Shown one piece after another: positions 17,502 through 24,905 of a DNA stretch of 64,000 nucleotides. The notes under the pieces were generated by a model. That model made no database searches and was not told where the DNA came from. It was given only the letters and a program-made list of their open reading frames with translations. The DNA is from CBDCYH01 sp965224105 (lineage in GTDB: Bacteria > Bacteroidota > Rhodothermia > Rhodothermales > JABDKH01), in the NCBI GenBank assembly GCA_965224105.1, contig CBDCYH010000002.1, forward strand, positions 1-64,000, written 5' to 3'. A program made the position numbers and the translations under genes. How positions within the stretch are numbered: position 1 is the stretch's first letter; each line of letters opens with the position of its first letter.

Positions 17502-18551
17502 CTATGCACGCACCCACGCACCATTACTGCTGGACTCGAAACACGCTTCCAGCACCTTCTGGACCTCTGCCCCGCGGGCGAAAGATGGCTGATCCTGCAG
17601 GTTGCGACTGATAGAGTTGACAAATCTTTTATAAATGCTGGGTGCCGACTTCACATCGATGCGCTTCCATTCCGCTCGCTGCGTTGCTCTTCCCAGACAG
17701 ACCTCCAGTGAATCGTAGTCCGAGTCGAGGTCGATTCTCAGCGCACCCTCCGTTCCGTGGATTTGCAGCGCAAGCGAATTTGCATTTCCCGTTGCCCAGC
17801 GCGTCGCCGTAATACTCGCCACCGCACCACTGGAAAACTCCGCCTGAATTAGTGCGGAATCGTTCGCATCGAGGTGGTACTCCCCTATCCTGTTGCGAGG
17901 CGCCTTCCTGAAGGTTTTAAGCGTGCAATTGACCGCCTTGATCTTGCCAATCGGATAACTGGCAAAGTCAACAATGTGTACCCCAATGTCTCCGAGAACA
18001 CCACGACTACCGTGTTTGGTTGAAAGCCTCCACAACCACTGAGGATCGGTTCGCCAATTACCCCATGCCGTGCTTACAAGCCACGACTGCAAATACGATG
18101 CTTCTACATGGCGTATCTCGCCCAACCTCCCACTGTCCACGAGCTGTTTTGCTTTCGTCAAGGCTCCAGATTTGCGGTACGAGAAGTTAACCATGTTCAC
18201 CAATCCGGAGTTGCGCGCGGCTCTGGACATTTTCGCAGCATCGGCGTAATTCACCGCCAGTGGTTTTTCGCACAAGACGTGTTTGCCTGCCTGCAGTGCG
18301 TGAAGTGCTAGCTCCGCGTGGGAGCTGTCTGGCGTAACGATGCATACTGCATCCACATCCGCGCTACCGAAAATTTCTTCTACCTCTGTTGTAGCGAGCC
18401 TGATCTTGTGTTTTCTCGCAAAACTCCGTACGCGGTTGGAGAGCACGTCGCACGCCGCAACAACTTCGCATCCCGGTATTGCAGCGAACGCTTTTGCATG
18501 GGCATTGCCCATCCCGCCGGTGCCAACAATACCGATCCTGACTCGTCCCAC
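17502..18551 (-). CDS. Gfo/Idh/MocA family oxidoreductase (ThuB-like position)
   Basis: NAD(P)-dependent sugar or polyol dehydrogenase. The 349-aa protein has an N-terminal Rossmann nucleotide loop (GIVGTGGMGNAH, about residues 7-18). The catalytic lysine is in LCEKPLAV, and a C-terminal substrate domain holds GDIGVHIVDF. The gene starts 5 nt after the ThuA-domain gene stops. In rhizobia ThuA and ThuB (a Gfo/Idh/MocA enzyme) act together on trehalose and related disaccharides via 3-keto derivatives, so a carbohydrate role is likely. The sugar is unknown. Confidence 0.88.
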   Translation of the reverse strand: MGRVRIGIVGTGGMGNAHAKAFAAIPGCEVVAACDVLSNRVRSFARKHKIRLATTEVEEIFGSADVDAVCIVTPDSSHAELALHALQAGKHVLCEKPLAVNYADAAKMSRAARNSGLVNMVNFSYRKSGALTKAKQLVDSGRLGEIRHVEASYLQSWLVSTAWGNWRTDPQWLWRLSTKHGSRGVLGDIGVHIVDFASYPIGKIKAVNCTLKTFRKAPRNRIGEYHLDANDSALIQAEFSSGAVASITATRWATGNANSLALQIHGTEGALRIDLDSDYDSLEVCLGRATQRAEWKRIDVKSAPSIYKRFVNSISRNLQDQPSFARGAEVQKVLEACFESSSNGAWVRA

Positions 18552-18556
18552 TATTC

Positions 18557-19333
18557 TTATCTGAATCCTTTTTCGCCCGGCGAATGCAACGTCGCACCGC
18601 GGATCTGAATTTTCTCACGCGCTTTTTCGACCGGGATGTTCGGCGCATCGTCAATCCACCTTGGAGTCGCGGGGGCAGCCCAGTGCACGGCATTCTTCAA
18701 TACGGTGATTATCTCCGGCTGGTAATAAATCGGATAGGTTTCGTGTCCGGGCCTAAAGTAAAACACCTTGCCGTTTCCACGCGTCCAGGTTGCTCCGGAC
18801 CGAAAAACTTCCCCGCCCTCAAACCAGCTGACAAAAATCTGCTCTTCCGGCGCAGGTATCCCAAATGGTTCGCCATACATCTCGGCGTTCGGGATTTCTA
18901 TGTACCTGTCAATGCCCTGTGTAATTGGGTGAGACGGGTGGCAAACCCAAAGCCGCTCCCGTTCTCCCGCTTCGCGCCAGCAGAGACTACACGACGTACC
19001 CATCAATCGCTTGAAAATTTTCGAATAGTGACCCGAGTGCAAAACAATCAGACCCATCCCCTCAAGCACACGCGCTTGCACGCGATCGACTACTGCATCA
19101 TCAACATCCCCGTGTGCACAGTGACCCCACCAGGTGAGCACGTCGGTTTCATCTAATACCTTCGCCGTGAGTCCGTGTTGTTTTTGCTGCAGCGTTGCAG
19201 TACGTGTAACAATTCTGTCGTCTGTGGAAAGTCCCGCCGCGATAGTTGTGTGCATGCCATCTGGATAAATGGACCGCACTGTCTCGTTCGTATTCTCGTG
19301 GACGTTCTCGCCCCAGACCGTTACCCTAACCAT
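18557..19333 (-). CDS. ThuA-domain protein
   Basis: ThuA-like fold related to class I amidotransferases but without their nucleophile. The 258-aa protein shows the usual features: VTVWGENVHE near the start, LTWWGHCAHGDV, GLIVLHSGHYSKIF, HPITQGID, and GNGKVFYFRPGHETYP near the end. Length and order match single-domain cytoplasmic ThuA proteins; no signal peptide is visible. It is the first gene of a two-gene operon with the downstream oxidoreductase. A role in keto-sugar metabolism is inferred from the pairing. Confidence 0.88.
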   Translation of the reverse strand: MVRVTVWGENVHENTNETVRSIYPDGMHTTIAAGLSTDDRIVTRTATLQQKQHGLTAKVLDETDVLTWWGHCAHGDVDDAVVDRVQARVLEGMGLIVLHSGHYSKIFKRLMGTSCSLCWREAGERERLWVCHPSHPITQGIDRYIEIPNAEMYGEPFGIPAPEEQIFVSWFEGGEVFRSGATWTRGNGKVFYFRPGHETYPIYYQPEIITVLKNAVHWAAPATPRWIDDAPNIPVEKAREKIQIRGATLHSPGEKGFR

Positions 19334-19359
19334 TGATGGATGCTTGCAAAGAAGAAGCG

Positions 19360-20085
19360 CTAAACTACCGGCGGAAGAAGTTTATTCCTAATAGAAGCGA
19401 GCGCGTAAATGGCTGCGGTTTCGGTACGAAATCTTGTCTGCCCGAAGTGCCATAAACCCGCACCACGGGTGACTAGAAAATCAACCTCGGAGTCACTAAA
19501 CCCGCCTTCGGGTCCGACGAAAACGTGTACGGTCTGATGTGACTCGGCGGATAACTCTGGTGCATTTCCAGAAGTTTGCGATCCGGACTTTTCGTGACAT
19601 ATTAGTATGCGACCGTCAAGGGATGCCGCATCTTCGACAAACGACACATCAGAAATAGAAGGAAGAACCGCGCGACCACACTGTTTCATTGCTGATTCGA
19701 CTATTTTCTGCATCCGCTCAATCTTGACAGATTTCCGTTCCGTTCGTTCTGTCGCCAAGGGATGGATTGCTGATGCACCCAGCTCTACACTCTTCTCAAT
19801 CGCGAACTCAAAGCGACTTCGGTTTTTGAGTATCCCGATCCAGACGTGAACCATCCCCGGCAGCTCTGGCGGTGCCTCCACCTGATCTGTAATCTCAACC
19901 TCACCGCCGCTACGATACATTCCGATAAAAGCCCTGCCCTTTCCATCCACTAACCGCACCATACTGTCGCCGCTGATTCGTAACACGCGATCGGCATGAT
20001 GCGCCTCCGTACGCGACAAAGTTATTCTCTGGCCAATGTCACGTGCAGACGGTGTATGAAATGTTGGATATGCGCTAATCGACAT
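19360..20085 (-). CDS. rsmE: 16S rRNA (uracil(1498)-N3)-methyltransferase
   Basis: SPOUT-family enzyme that methylates U1498 of 16S rRNA. The 241-aa protein has an N-terminal PUA-like domain (TLSRTEAHHADRVLR). A C-terminal SPOUT knot follows, with KSVELGASAIHPL, the run ESAMKQCGRAVLP, VFVGPEGGFSDSEV and FRTETAAIYALA. The last motif is usually LRTETA, with a small change here. Upstream is the Omp85 gene, 6 nt away on the same strand. Confidence 0.93.
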   Translation of the reverse strand: MSISAYPTFHTPSARDIGQRITLSRTEAHHADRVLRISGDSMVRLVDGKGRAFIGMYRSGGEVEITDQVEAPPELPGMVHVWIGILKNRSRFEFAIEKSVELGASAIHPLATERTERKSVKIERMQKIVESAMKQCGRAVLPSISDVSFVEDAASLDGRILICHEKSGSQTSGNAPELSAESHQTVHVFVGPEGGFSDSEVDFLVTRGAGLWHFGQTRFRTETAAIYALASIRNKLLPPVV

Positions 20086-20091
20086 TGTTGT

Positions 20092-21831
20092 TTACAGTCC
20101 GAAGGCAAGGCCTACATGGACACGTCCTGCTAATACGTTTTCGTTTGGATTCATGGCATAGCTGACTTTAACAATTCCCACCGGGGTATCATACGCTGAA
20201 CCAAATCCATATCCGACATGTACAGTGCCGTCTGTTGTCGCTGGGCTCTGCACGAACCCGAAGTCGGCGAAAGCGAAAAGGTTTGATGTTCGATCGAGCA
20301 GGTAGCGAAACTCCAGGAAGGCGCGGCCTACGGCACGGCCGAGGAACTGATCCTCGTTGTAACCACGAAGCGAATTTGATCCTCCGAATCTCATCAGGTC
20401 GCTTTCCGCGTAATCATCCTTCCTCAGAACTGCAGCATCGAATCCGGCAAGAAAAACCGTTTGCGATGTGGCAGGAAAAAATCCCCTGCCCAAAATCTCC
20501 AACCTCTCTTGCCTCCTCCCGATTTCGGTAGCCGTTGTATCTGATGCGTCGACGACTAACAGACGCTCCGATGTCCGACCGCTCCAAAAACGCGACTCGA
20601 CAACTACGCCGGAGGAGGGATTGAACGTCCGGTTTCGGGAATCAAACCGAATGCCACCACCCAACAAAAATCCGTTTGTCCGCGGAATCGCCTGTCGCCC
20701 ACCAGTAATTTTCAATCCCGCCTCGCCGGGGCGTGAGCTTTCGCGCCTGGCGGAGAATAGGACCTCAGCAAATTTGGCAAATCGGTACGACGATTCTAAT
20801 CCGTACTCCTGACGCGAGAAGGTAGAGTCTCGTTGGTGGCCCGAGAAATCAAGTGCAATTCCGATGGGTCCGATCAAGAAAGGATCAGCGATCTTCGATT
20901 CTACACGGCTCGCGCGGCCGGGTGTTCGATCGAGGACGATGGAAAACGACCTGCCGCCTCCAAAAAGGTTGATGAGTTCAAGGCTGCCCGTACCCACGAC
21001 AGTACCGCCTTGCGAACCCGCGCTCGGAAGGTATCCGAGAACAACGTCGAACGCTCCCGGCGGACCCTCCGTACACGGCAAGAACAGGGCGGTGCCATTT
21101 TCGTCGGATAAAATCGATGGCGCGGCACATGATTGGATAAATCCCAACCGGATCATCGAATCAACAATCTGATTCTGGTCGAATTCGGTTAGAGACACGC
21201 CGAGCGGAAGTCCGAGGTACTTCCGGACAAAAGAAGGCGATGTTTTCATTCCGTCGGGCAGGACCACGCGATCGATAATCAGTTGCTCTCCCGTAAAGAT
21301 TGCGATTTCCGCTGTTACAGCCAGGCTCTCGTCAGCGGCTTTGATACGTAGATCTGACAATTCTACTGATGAGTCCACAAATCCTTGGTGCACAAGGATT
21401 TCGTTCATTGTTGTAAGATCATGTTCGAGGTCAGCCAATGAAAATGTCCGTCCCTCGGACGTTTTGATCTCGCGGAGAAGTTGGTTGGCCATGCGCTCGT
21501 CGGGACCGAGCAAGATCAGCTGTTCTATTTTTGCCTGCTGGCCAGGATTTATATATGCGTCGACGTACAATTTCTCGCGCGCAGCACGATTAACCACAGA
21601 ATCTACGGCTGCGTAGAGGAAGCCGGCCCGTGACAGTGTATCTAGCGCCGATGCTATAATCTTGTCGACACTATCCGGGGGCGCTTCCACCTTAGTCGGG
21701 ATTGGTAGCGCGTCAGATCCGCTGATTGGGATAAAGTTAATGACAACCCGTTCGCGGGACGGAGCTGACTCCTGTGCATGCGCTGTCGACTGCTGGATTA
21801 CGAGAAGAATGCAAAACAGAAGAATTCGCAT
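20092..21831 (-). CDS. Omp85/BamA-TamA family outer membrane protein
   Basis: Predicted outer-membrane beta-barrel of the Omp85 superfamily with an N-terminal signal peptide (ends near AHAQ, residue 19). Roughly three POTRA-like periplasmic domains follow (residues about 45-255), then a C-terminal barrel. The strand-loop-6 signature reads SNSLRGYNEDQF, a variant of the (V/L)RGF/Y motif, and the last residue is a hydrophobic leucine (GLAFGL). At 579 aa it is much shorter than true BamA (about 800), so it is more likely a TamA-like or accessory Omp85 than the essential assembly factor. It lies 6 nt upstream of rsmE. Confidence 0.82.
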   Translation of the reverse strand: MRILLFCILLVIQQSTAHAQESAPSRERVVINFIPISGSDALPIPTKVEAPPDSVDKIIASALDTLSRAGFLYAAVDSVVNRAAREKLYVDAYINPGQQAKIEQLILLGPDERMANQLLREIKTSEGRTFSLADLEHDLTTMNEILVHQGFVDSSVELSDLRIKAADESLAVTAEIAIFTGEQLIIDRVVLPDGMKTSPSFVRKYLGLPLGVSLTEFDQNQIVDSMIRLGFIQSCAAPSILSDENGTALFLPCTEGPPGAFDVVLGYLPSAGSQGGTVVGTGSLELINLFGGGRSFSIVLDRTPGRASRVESKIADPFLIGPIGIALDFSGHQRDSTFSRQEYGLESSYRFAKFAEVLFSARRESSRPGEAGLKITGGRQAIPRTNGFLLGGGIRFDSRNRTFNPSSGVVVESRFWSGRTSERLLVVDASDTTATEIGRRQERLEILGRGFFPATSQTVFLAGFDAAVLRKDDYAESDLMRFGGSNSLRGYNEDQFLGRAVGRAFLEFRYLLDRTSNLFAFADFGFVQSPATTDGTVHVGYGFGSAYDTPVGIVKVSYAMNPNENVLAGRVHVGLAFGL

Positions 21832-21911
21832 CTAGGCCATTTTTGACGGAACCTGAGGTGTCTGTCGAACATCTTTACAGTCGCTACACTAACGCCTCTA
21901 CCCTCGTTGTC

Positions 21912-22274
21912 ATGTTTCGTTTCCCTGCTCTAGCCTTGCTGGGCGTCATGCTAACCGTTTCTGCTTTTCGTCCATCGCAGCCGCTTCCTGAACCTGCGAC
22001 CTCCGCGAAACTCACCGCTGATTTTGCAGTCACGGACACCCTTTTCTTCGGTGGCGCTGTGGGTGATCTTGTCATCGTGCAGCTACCCGAAGAGATAAGC
22101 CAGGGTAGGGTATCGGAGTGGTCGCTCACGCGCGGCCCGGCGCTGAGTTGGTTATACGGCTCTTCCTTTTTCTGGCGAACGCTTCCAGATGAGTACGGCG
22201 TTCATCGCATTGATGTCGAGGCAACCACTGGCGGCGACAAAGAAAAAGTGGTTGTCCTGATTTCTCTCGACTAA
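21912..22274 (+). CDS. small secreted protein of unknown function
   Basis: A 120-aa protein starting at the ATG at 21912, which is followed by a clear signal peptide (MFRFPALALLGVMLTVSA). The remaining ~95 residues look like a compact beta-rich domain with the pattern LPEEISQGRVSEWSLTRG and an end VVVLISLD, reminiscent of immunoglobulin-like folds. I recognise no family. An open frame extends upstream but would lose the signal peptide. It is divergent from the Omp85 gene (80-nt shared promoter region) and 8 nt upstream of mutY, so probably co-transcribed with it. Confidence 0.65.
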   Translation: MFRFPALALLGVMLTVSAFRPSQPLPEPATSAKLTADFAVTDTLFFGGAVGDLVIVQLPEEISQGRVSEWSLTRGPALSWLYGSSFFWRTLPDEYGVHRIDVEATTGGDKEKVVVLISLD

Positions 22275-22282
22275 CGGTCGAC

Positions 22283-23359
22283 TTGACGCAGCTGGAGATC
22301 ATCCAGTCGCAGCTCGGTAACCTCTATTCATGGTTTCGCGAGAACAAGCGCGCTATGCCGTGGCGTGATTCTCGTAATGTCTACCGGGTATGGGTCTCCG
22401 AGATCATGCTGCAGCAGACTCGCGTCGATCAAGTTCGGCCATACTTTGACCGGTTTATCGCTGAGTTTCCAACGGTTGAGAAACTTGCCAAGGCAGAGGT
22501 TGATGATGTGCTTAAGTGCTGGGAAGGACTGGGCTACTACGCTCGCGCCAGGAATCTACATGCCGCGGCCCGCGTGGTGATGGATAGGCACGGAGGGGAA
22601 ATCCCCAATGAGCCAACAGCTTTTAATTCACTTCCGGGAGTGGGCGCGTACACGGTAGCGGCGGTGTTGTCTATATGCTGCGACGAGCCAATGGCCGCGG
22701 TGGATGCCAATGTTCAACGTGTGGTTTCTCGGCTGATGCGTATCCAGGACGACCTCCGAAAATCATCGACGAAGACCAGGATCAGAGCTGTTGCCGATGT
22801 TCTGGTTCCGCGATCAAATCCTGGCGAACACAACGAAGCGCTGATGGAACTCGGAGCTACAATTTGCACACCTCGTGATCCTTCGTGTAACGCGTGCCCG
22901 TTCGATAAGTGTTGCCTTGCATCTGTACACGGAGAAGCCGCCAGCTTGCCTTATAAATCACGTAAAAAGCCGATCCCCCATATCCAGGTAGCTGTCGGCA
23001 TCTTGACGAGAGATAATAAAATCCTGGTCCAGCAGCGGCCTCATGACGGCATGCTGGGTGGACTTTGGGAATTTCCGGGCGGGAAGCGAAGGCCAGATGA
23101 ATCCCTACCTGAGGCGTGCGGTCGAGAGCTAAAGGAAGAGCTTGGGATTGAGGTTGAGGTAGGGCGACAGGTTGCGCGCGTAAAGCATGCCTATTCGCAC
23201 TTCAGCGTCGACCTGCATGCATTCGTGTGCGAGCCACCAGCTGACTTCGATCTGCGAACAGATCAGCCTACGCGTTGGGTCACCCCAAACGAAATGGAGT
23301 CGCTTGCTTTCCCGCGTGCTAACCGGAAGATCCTGGAGGTGCTGGCCGAGGAGTTATAG
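22283..23359 (+). CDS. mutY: A/G-specific adenine DNA glycosylase
   Basis: Removes adenine mispaired with 8-oxoguanine. The 358-aa protein has the catalytic region WVSEIMLQQTRVDQV, a helix-hairpin-helix LPGVGAYTVAAV and the catalytic Asp in AAVDANVQRV. A [4Fe-4S] loop follows (C-x6-C-x2-C-x5-C within CTPRDPSCNACPFDKCC), with a C-terminal NUDIX-like 8-oxoG recognition domain (GGLWEFPGGKRRPDES). The start codon is TTG. It sits 8 nt after the small secreted protein gene. Confidence 0.95.
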   Translation: MTQLEIIQSQLGNLYSWFRENKRAMPWRDSRNVYRVWVSEIMLQQTRVDQVRPYFDRFIAEFPTVEKLAKAEVDDVLKCWEGLGYYARARNLHAAARVVMDRHGGEIPNEPTAFNSLPGVGAYTVAAVLSICCDEPMAAVDANVQRVVSRLMRIQDDLRKSSTKTRIRAVADVLVPRSNPGEHNEALMELGATICTPRDPSCNACPFDKCCLASVHGEAASLPYKSRKKPIPHIQVAVGILTRDNKILVQQRPHDGMLGGLWEFPGGKRRPDESLPEACGRELKEELGIEVEVGRQVARVKHAYSHFSVDLHAFVCEPPADFDLRTDQPTRWVTPNEMESLAFPRANRKILEVLAEEL

Positions 23360-23382
23360 CGTCGGCGTGTCTGCCGTTACTT

Positions 23383-23847
23383 TCAGTCGCCTTTCTTGAA
23401 AATGGCTGCACCGATCGCACCACCGATTGCGCCGAAGATCGCGCTGAAGGCAACCCCAATCAATCCTTGCCCGAAGTGGCTCATTAGTGTCGGATCAACC
23501 TCAGCTTGGGCCAGCATTGCGTCCACTTGCTCAGGAGGCATTTGATCACCAAAGGTGTTGATGATAAAGTTCACCACGGCCAGATCAGATCGGACACCCA
23601 TCTTGATGAAGATGTAATTCAGGACCAGGCTGATCAGGGTCCCGATAATCGCAACTGTCAGACCCAGCACCGCTCCGCTGCCAGCGGACATAGTGAGATT
23701 GTTATTGTCTGTATAGTGCCAGACGGCAACCATCGCACCCGCAATTATCCCTGCACAGCAGAGCATGTTGATGAGTCCGAGGTATGATGTTGAAAGGATC
23801 GCAACGACTGCGGATCCCACGATTATAGATTGTTGCTTACTCGGCAT
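23383..23847 (-). CDS. uncharacterised four-helix membrane protein
   Basis: A 154-aa hydrophobic protein with about four membrane segments: residues 8-45 in two helices, about 56-82, and about 125-150 rich in Gly and Ala (FGAIGGAIGAAIF). The loop DQMPPEQVDAMLAQAEVDP is acidic and presumably soluble. It resembles small DUF-type membrane proteins common in Rhodothermota-like genomes, but I cannot assign a family. It overlaps the preceding DUF2085 gene by 11 nt, indicating translational coupling. Confidence 0.6.
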   Translation of the reverse strand: MPSKQQSIIVGSAVVAILSTSYLGLINMLCCAGIIAGAMVAVWHYTDNNNLTMSAGSGAVLGLTVAIIGTLISLVLNYIFIKMGVRSDLAVVNFIINTFGDQMPPEQVDAMLAQAEVDPTLMSHFGQGLIGVAFSAIFGAIGGAIGAAIFKKGD

Positions 23848-24421
23848 TGTGGTCGGCTGACGATCTGTTGGATGGTGGAGTTAGATGATACTGGAAATTT
23901 ACTGCTTCTGCACTTCCCGCTTCCGGATCATCAGGAGATTTTTCATCAAAGAGTTTATACAATCCAACTGCGAGGAAATAGCCTGCGCACAAACCAAATA
24001 TAGAGCCGGTGACCAGGCGAGAAGCAGGGGTGTTATGCCAGACTGGGCTAAGGTTGAATCCCCAATCGAGCGCTATCGGGACAAGCGAGAGCGCGAAGTA
24101 GAATTTTGCCTTTGTTTGAATAAGCGGATCGACGGTTTTCGAAAACAGAAACAACACAACGGCGATCGGGATTGCCGAGTAGATCCCCAGGCATCGATGG
24201 CAAACCGCTAGCTGGGTGCCTCCAATGTGGGGAGATCTATGAGGCAATTGATGACAGACAGGCTCGAAAGCACTCATCACCCATGAAGCGGCTCGTTCTG
24301 GTAGGAGGATCGGAGAAAAAATCGCTGCGACGAGAGCCAATGAGCCAAACAGGGCTATCCCCCAACCTGGATTTATCTTCTTCATCGACCTTCGGGGTTG
24401 GGAATTTTTTGAAGTATCCAT
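23837..24421 (-). CDS. DUF2085 membrane protein
   Basis: Integral membrane protein with the DUF2085 signature: CHQLPHRSPHI followed by AVCHRCLGIYSAI, giving conserved His and Cys residues that may bind a metal. About four hydrophobic helices follow. The start is uncertain: the ATG at 24421 gives 194 aa, and another at 24385 gives 182 aa with a GAAGG just upstream. A longer open frame to 24487 adds a basic stretch unlike the family. Function of DUF2085 is unknown. Overlaps the downstream four-helix gene. Confidence 0.75.
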   Translation of the reverse strand: MDTSKNSQPRRSMKKINPGWGIALFGSLALVAAIFSPILLPERAASWVMSAFEPVCHQLPHRSPHIGGTQLAVCHRCLGIYSAIPIAVVLFLFSKTVDPLIQTKAKFYFALSLVPIALDWGFNLSPVWHNTPASRLVTGSIFGLCAGYFLAVGLYKLFDEKSPDDPEAGSAEAVNFQYHLTPPSNRSSADHNAE

Positions 24422-24493
24422 GAAAGATATTCGGGCAATATATCGCCTTCTGATGGCTGGAACCCAGGGTAGGGAGCGCGGTTTCAATGTGCT

Positions 24494-24516
24494 GCGGGAG
24501 ATCCCGCCCCTTTTTT
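24494..24516 (+). terminator. small hairpin with T6 upstream of groES
   Basis: GCGGG-AGAT-CCCGC followed by CCC and six T on the plus strand. It has the shape of an intrinsic terminator, yet no plus-strand gene lies directly upstream. It may block read-through into groES, or the T/A-rich tail may simply be part of the groES promoter. Confidence 0.4.
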
Positions 24517-24525
24517 AAATCCGTC

Positions 24526-24552
24526 TTAGCACTCATTAGCTGAGAGTGCTAA
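24526..24552 (+). promoter_or_regulatory. CIRCE operator of groESL
   Basis: A perfect match to the CIRCE consensus: TTAGCACTC, a 9-nt spacer, then GAGTGCTAA. It lies 33 nt upstream of the groES start. CIRCE binds the HrcA repressor, so groESL is expected to be repressed by HrcA and induced by heat or protein-folding stress. hrcA itself is not in the window. Confidence 0.97.
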
Positions 24553-24584
24553 CAAAGGTAAACCGAACTATTGGAGGAAACGAA

Positions 24585-24872
24585 ATGGCTAGTATTAAAC
24601 CACTCGGTGACCGCGTGGTAGTCAAGGCGCAGGCAGCTGAGGAAATGACAGCCAGCGGCCTTTACATCCCCGACACTGCGAAGGAGAAGCCGCAGAAAGG
24701 CACGATCATCGCCGTTGGACCGGGTCGCGTTGAAAACGGCTCAAAAATCGACATGAGCGTCAACGCCGGAGATACCGTGCTATATGGCAAATACGCCGGC
24801 ACAGAGATCCGCCTTGACGATGAGGATTACCTCATCATGCGCGAATCGGATATTCTCGGAATTGTCCAGTAA
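24585..24872 (+). CDS. groES: co-chaperonin GroES
   Basis: Lid of the GroEL chamber. The 95-aa protein starts at MASIKPLGDRVVVK, preceded by a good Shine-Dalgarno site GGAGG at 24573-24577. An upstream in-frame codon at 24546 falls inside the CIRCE element and is not the start. Typical features: the mobile loop around TASGLYIPDTAKEKPQ, and the ends DTVLYGKYAGTEI and YLIMRESDILGIV. The first gene of groESL, under CIRCE control. Confidence 0.97.
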   Translation: MASIKPLGDRVVVKAQAAEEMTASGLYIPDTAKEKPQKGTIIAVGPGRVENGSKIDMSVNAGDTVLYGKYAGTEIRLDDEDYLIMRESDILGIVQ

Positions 24873-24905
24873 AACCCAAACACGTTAAAAACGAAAACTG
24901 TAGAA

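Noticed and set aside
24546..24584. An in-frame start upstream of groES that would give a 108-aa protein.
   Set aside because: It falls inside the CIRCE operator and lacks a ribosome binding site; the start at 24585 has a strong GGAGG.
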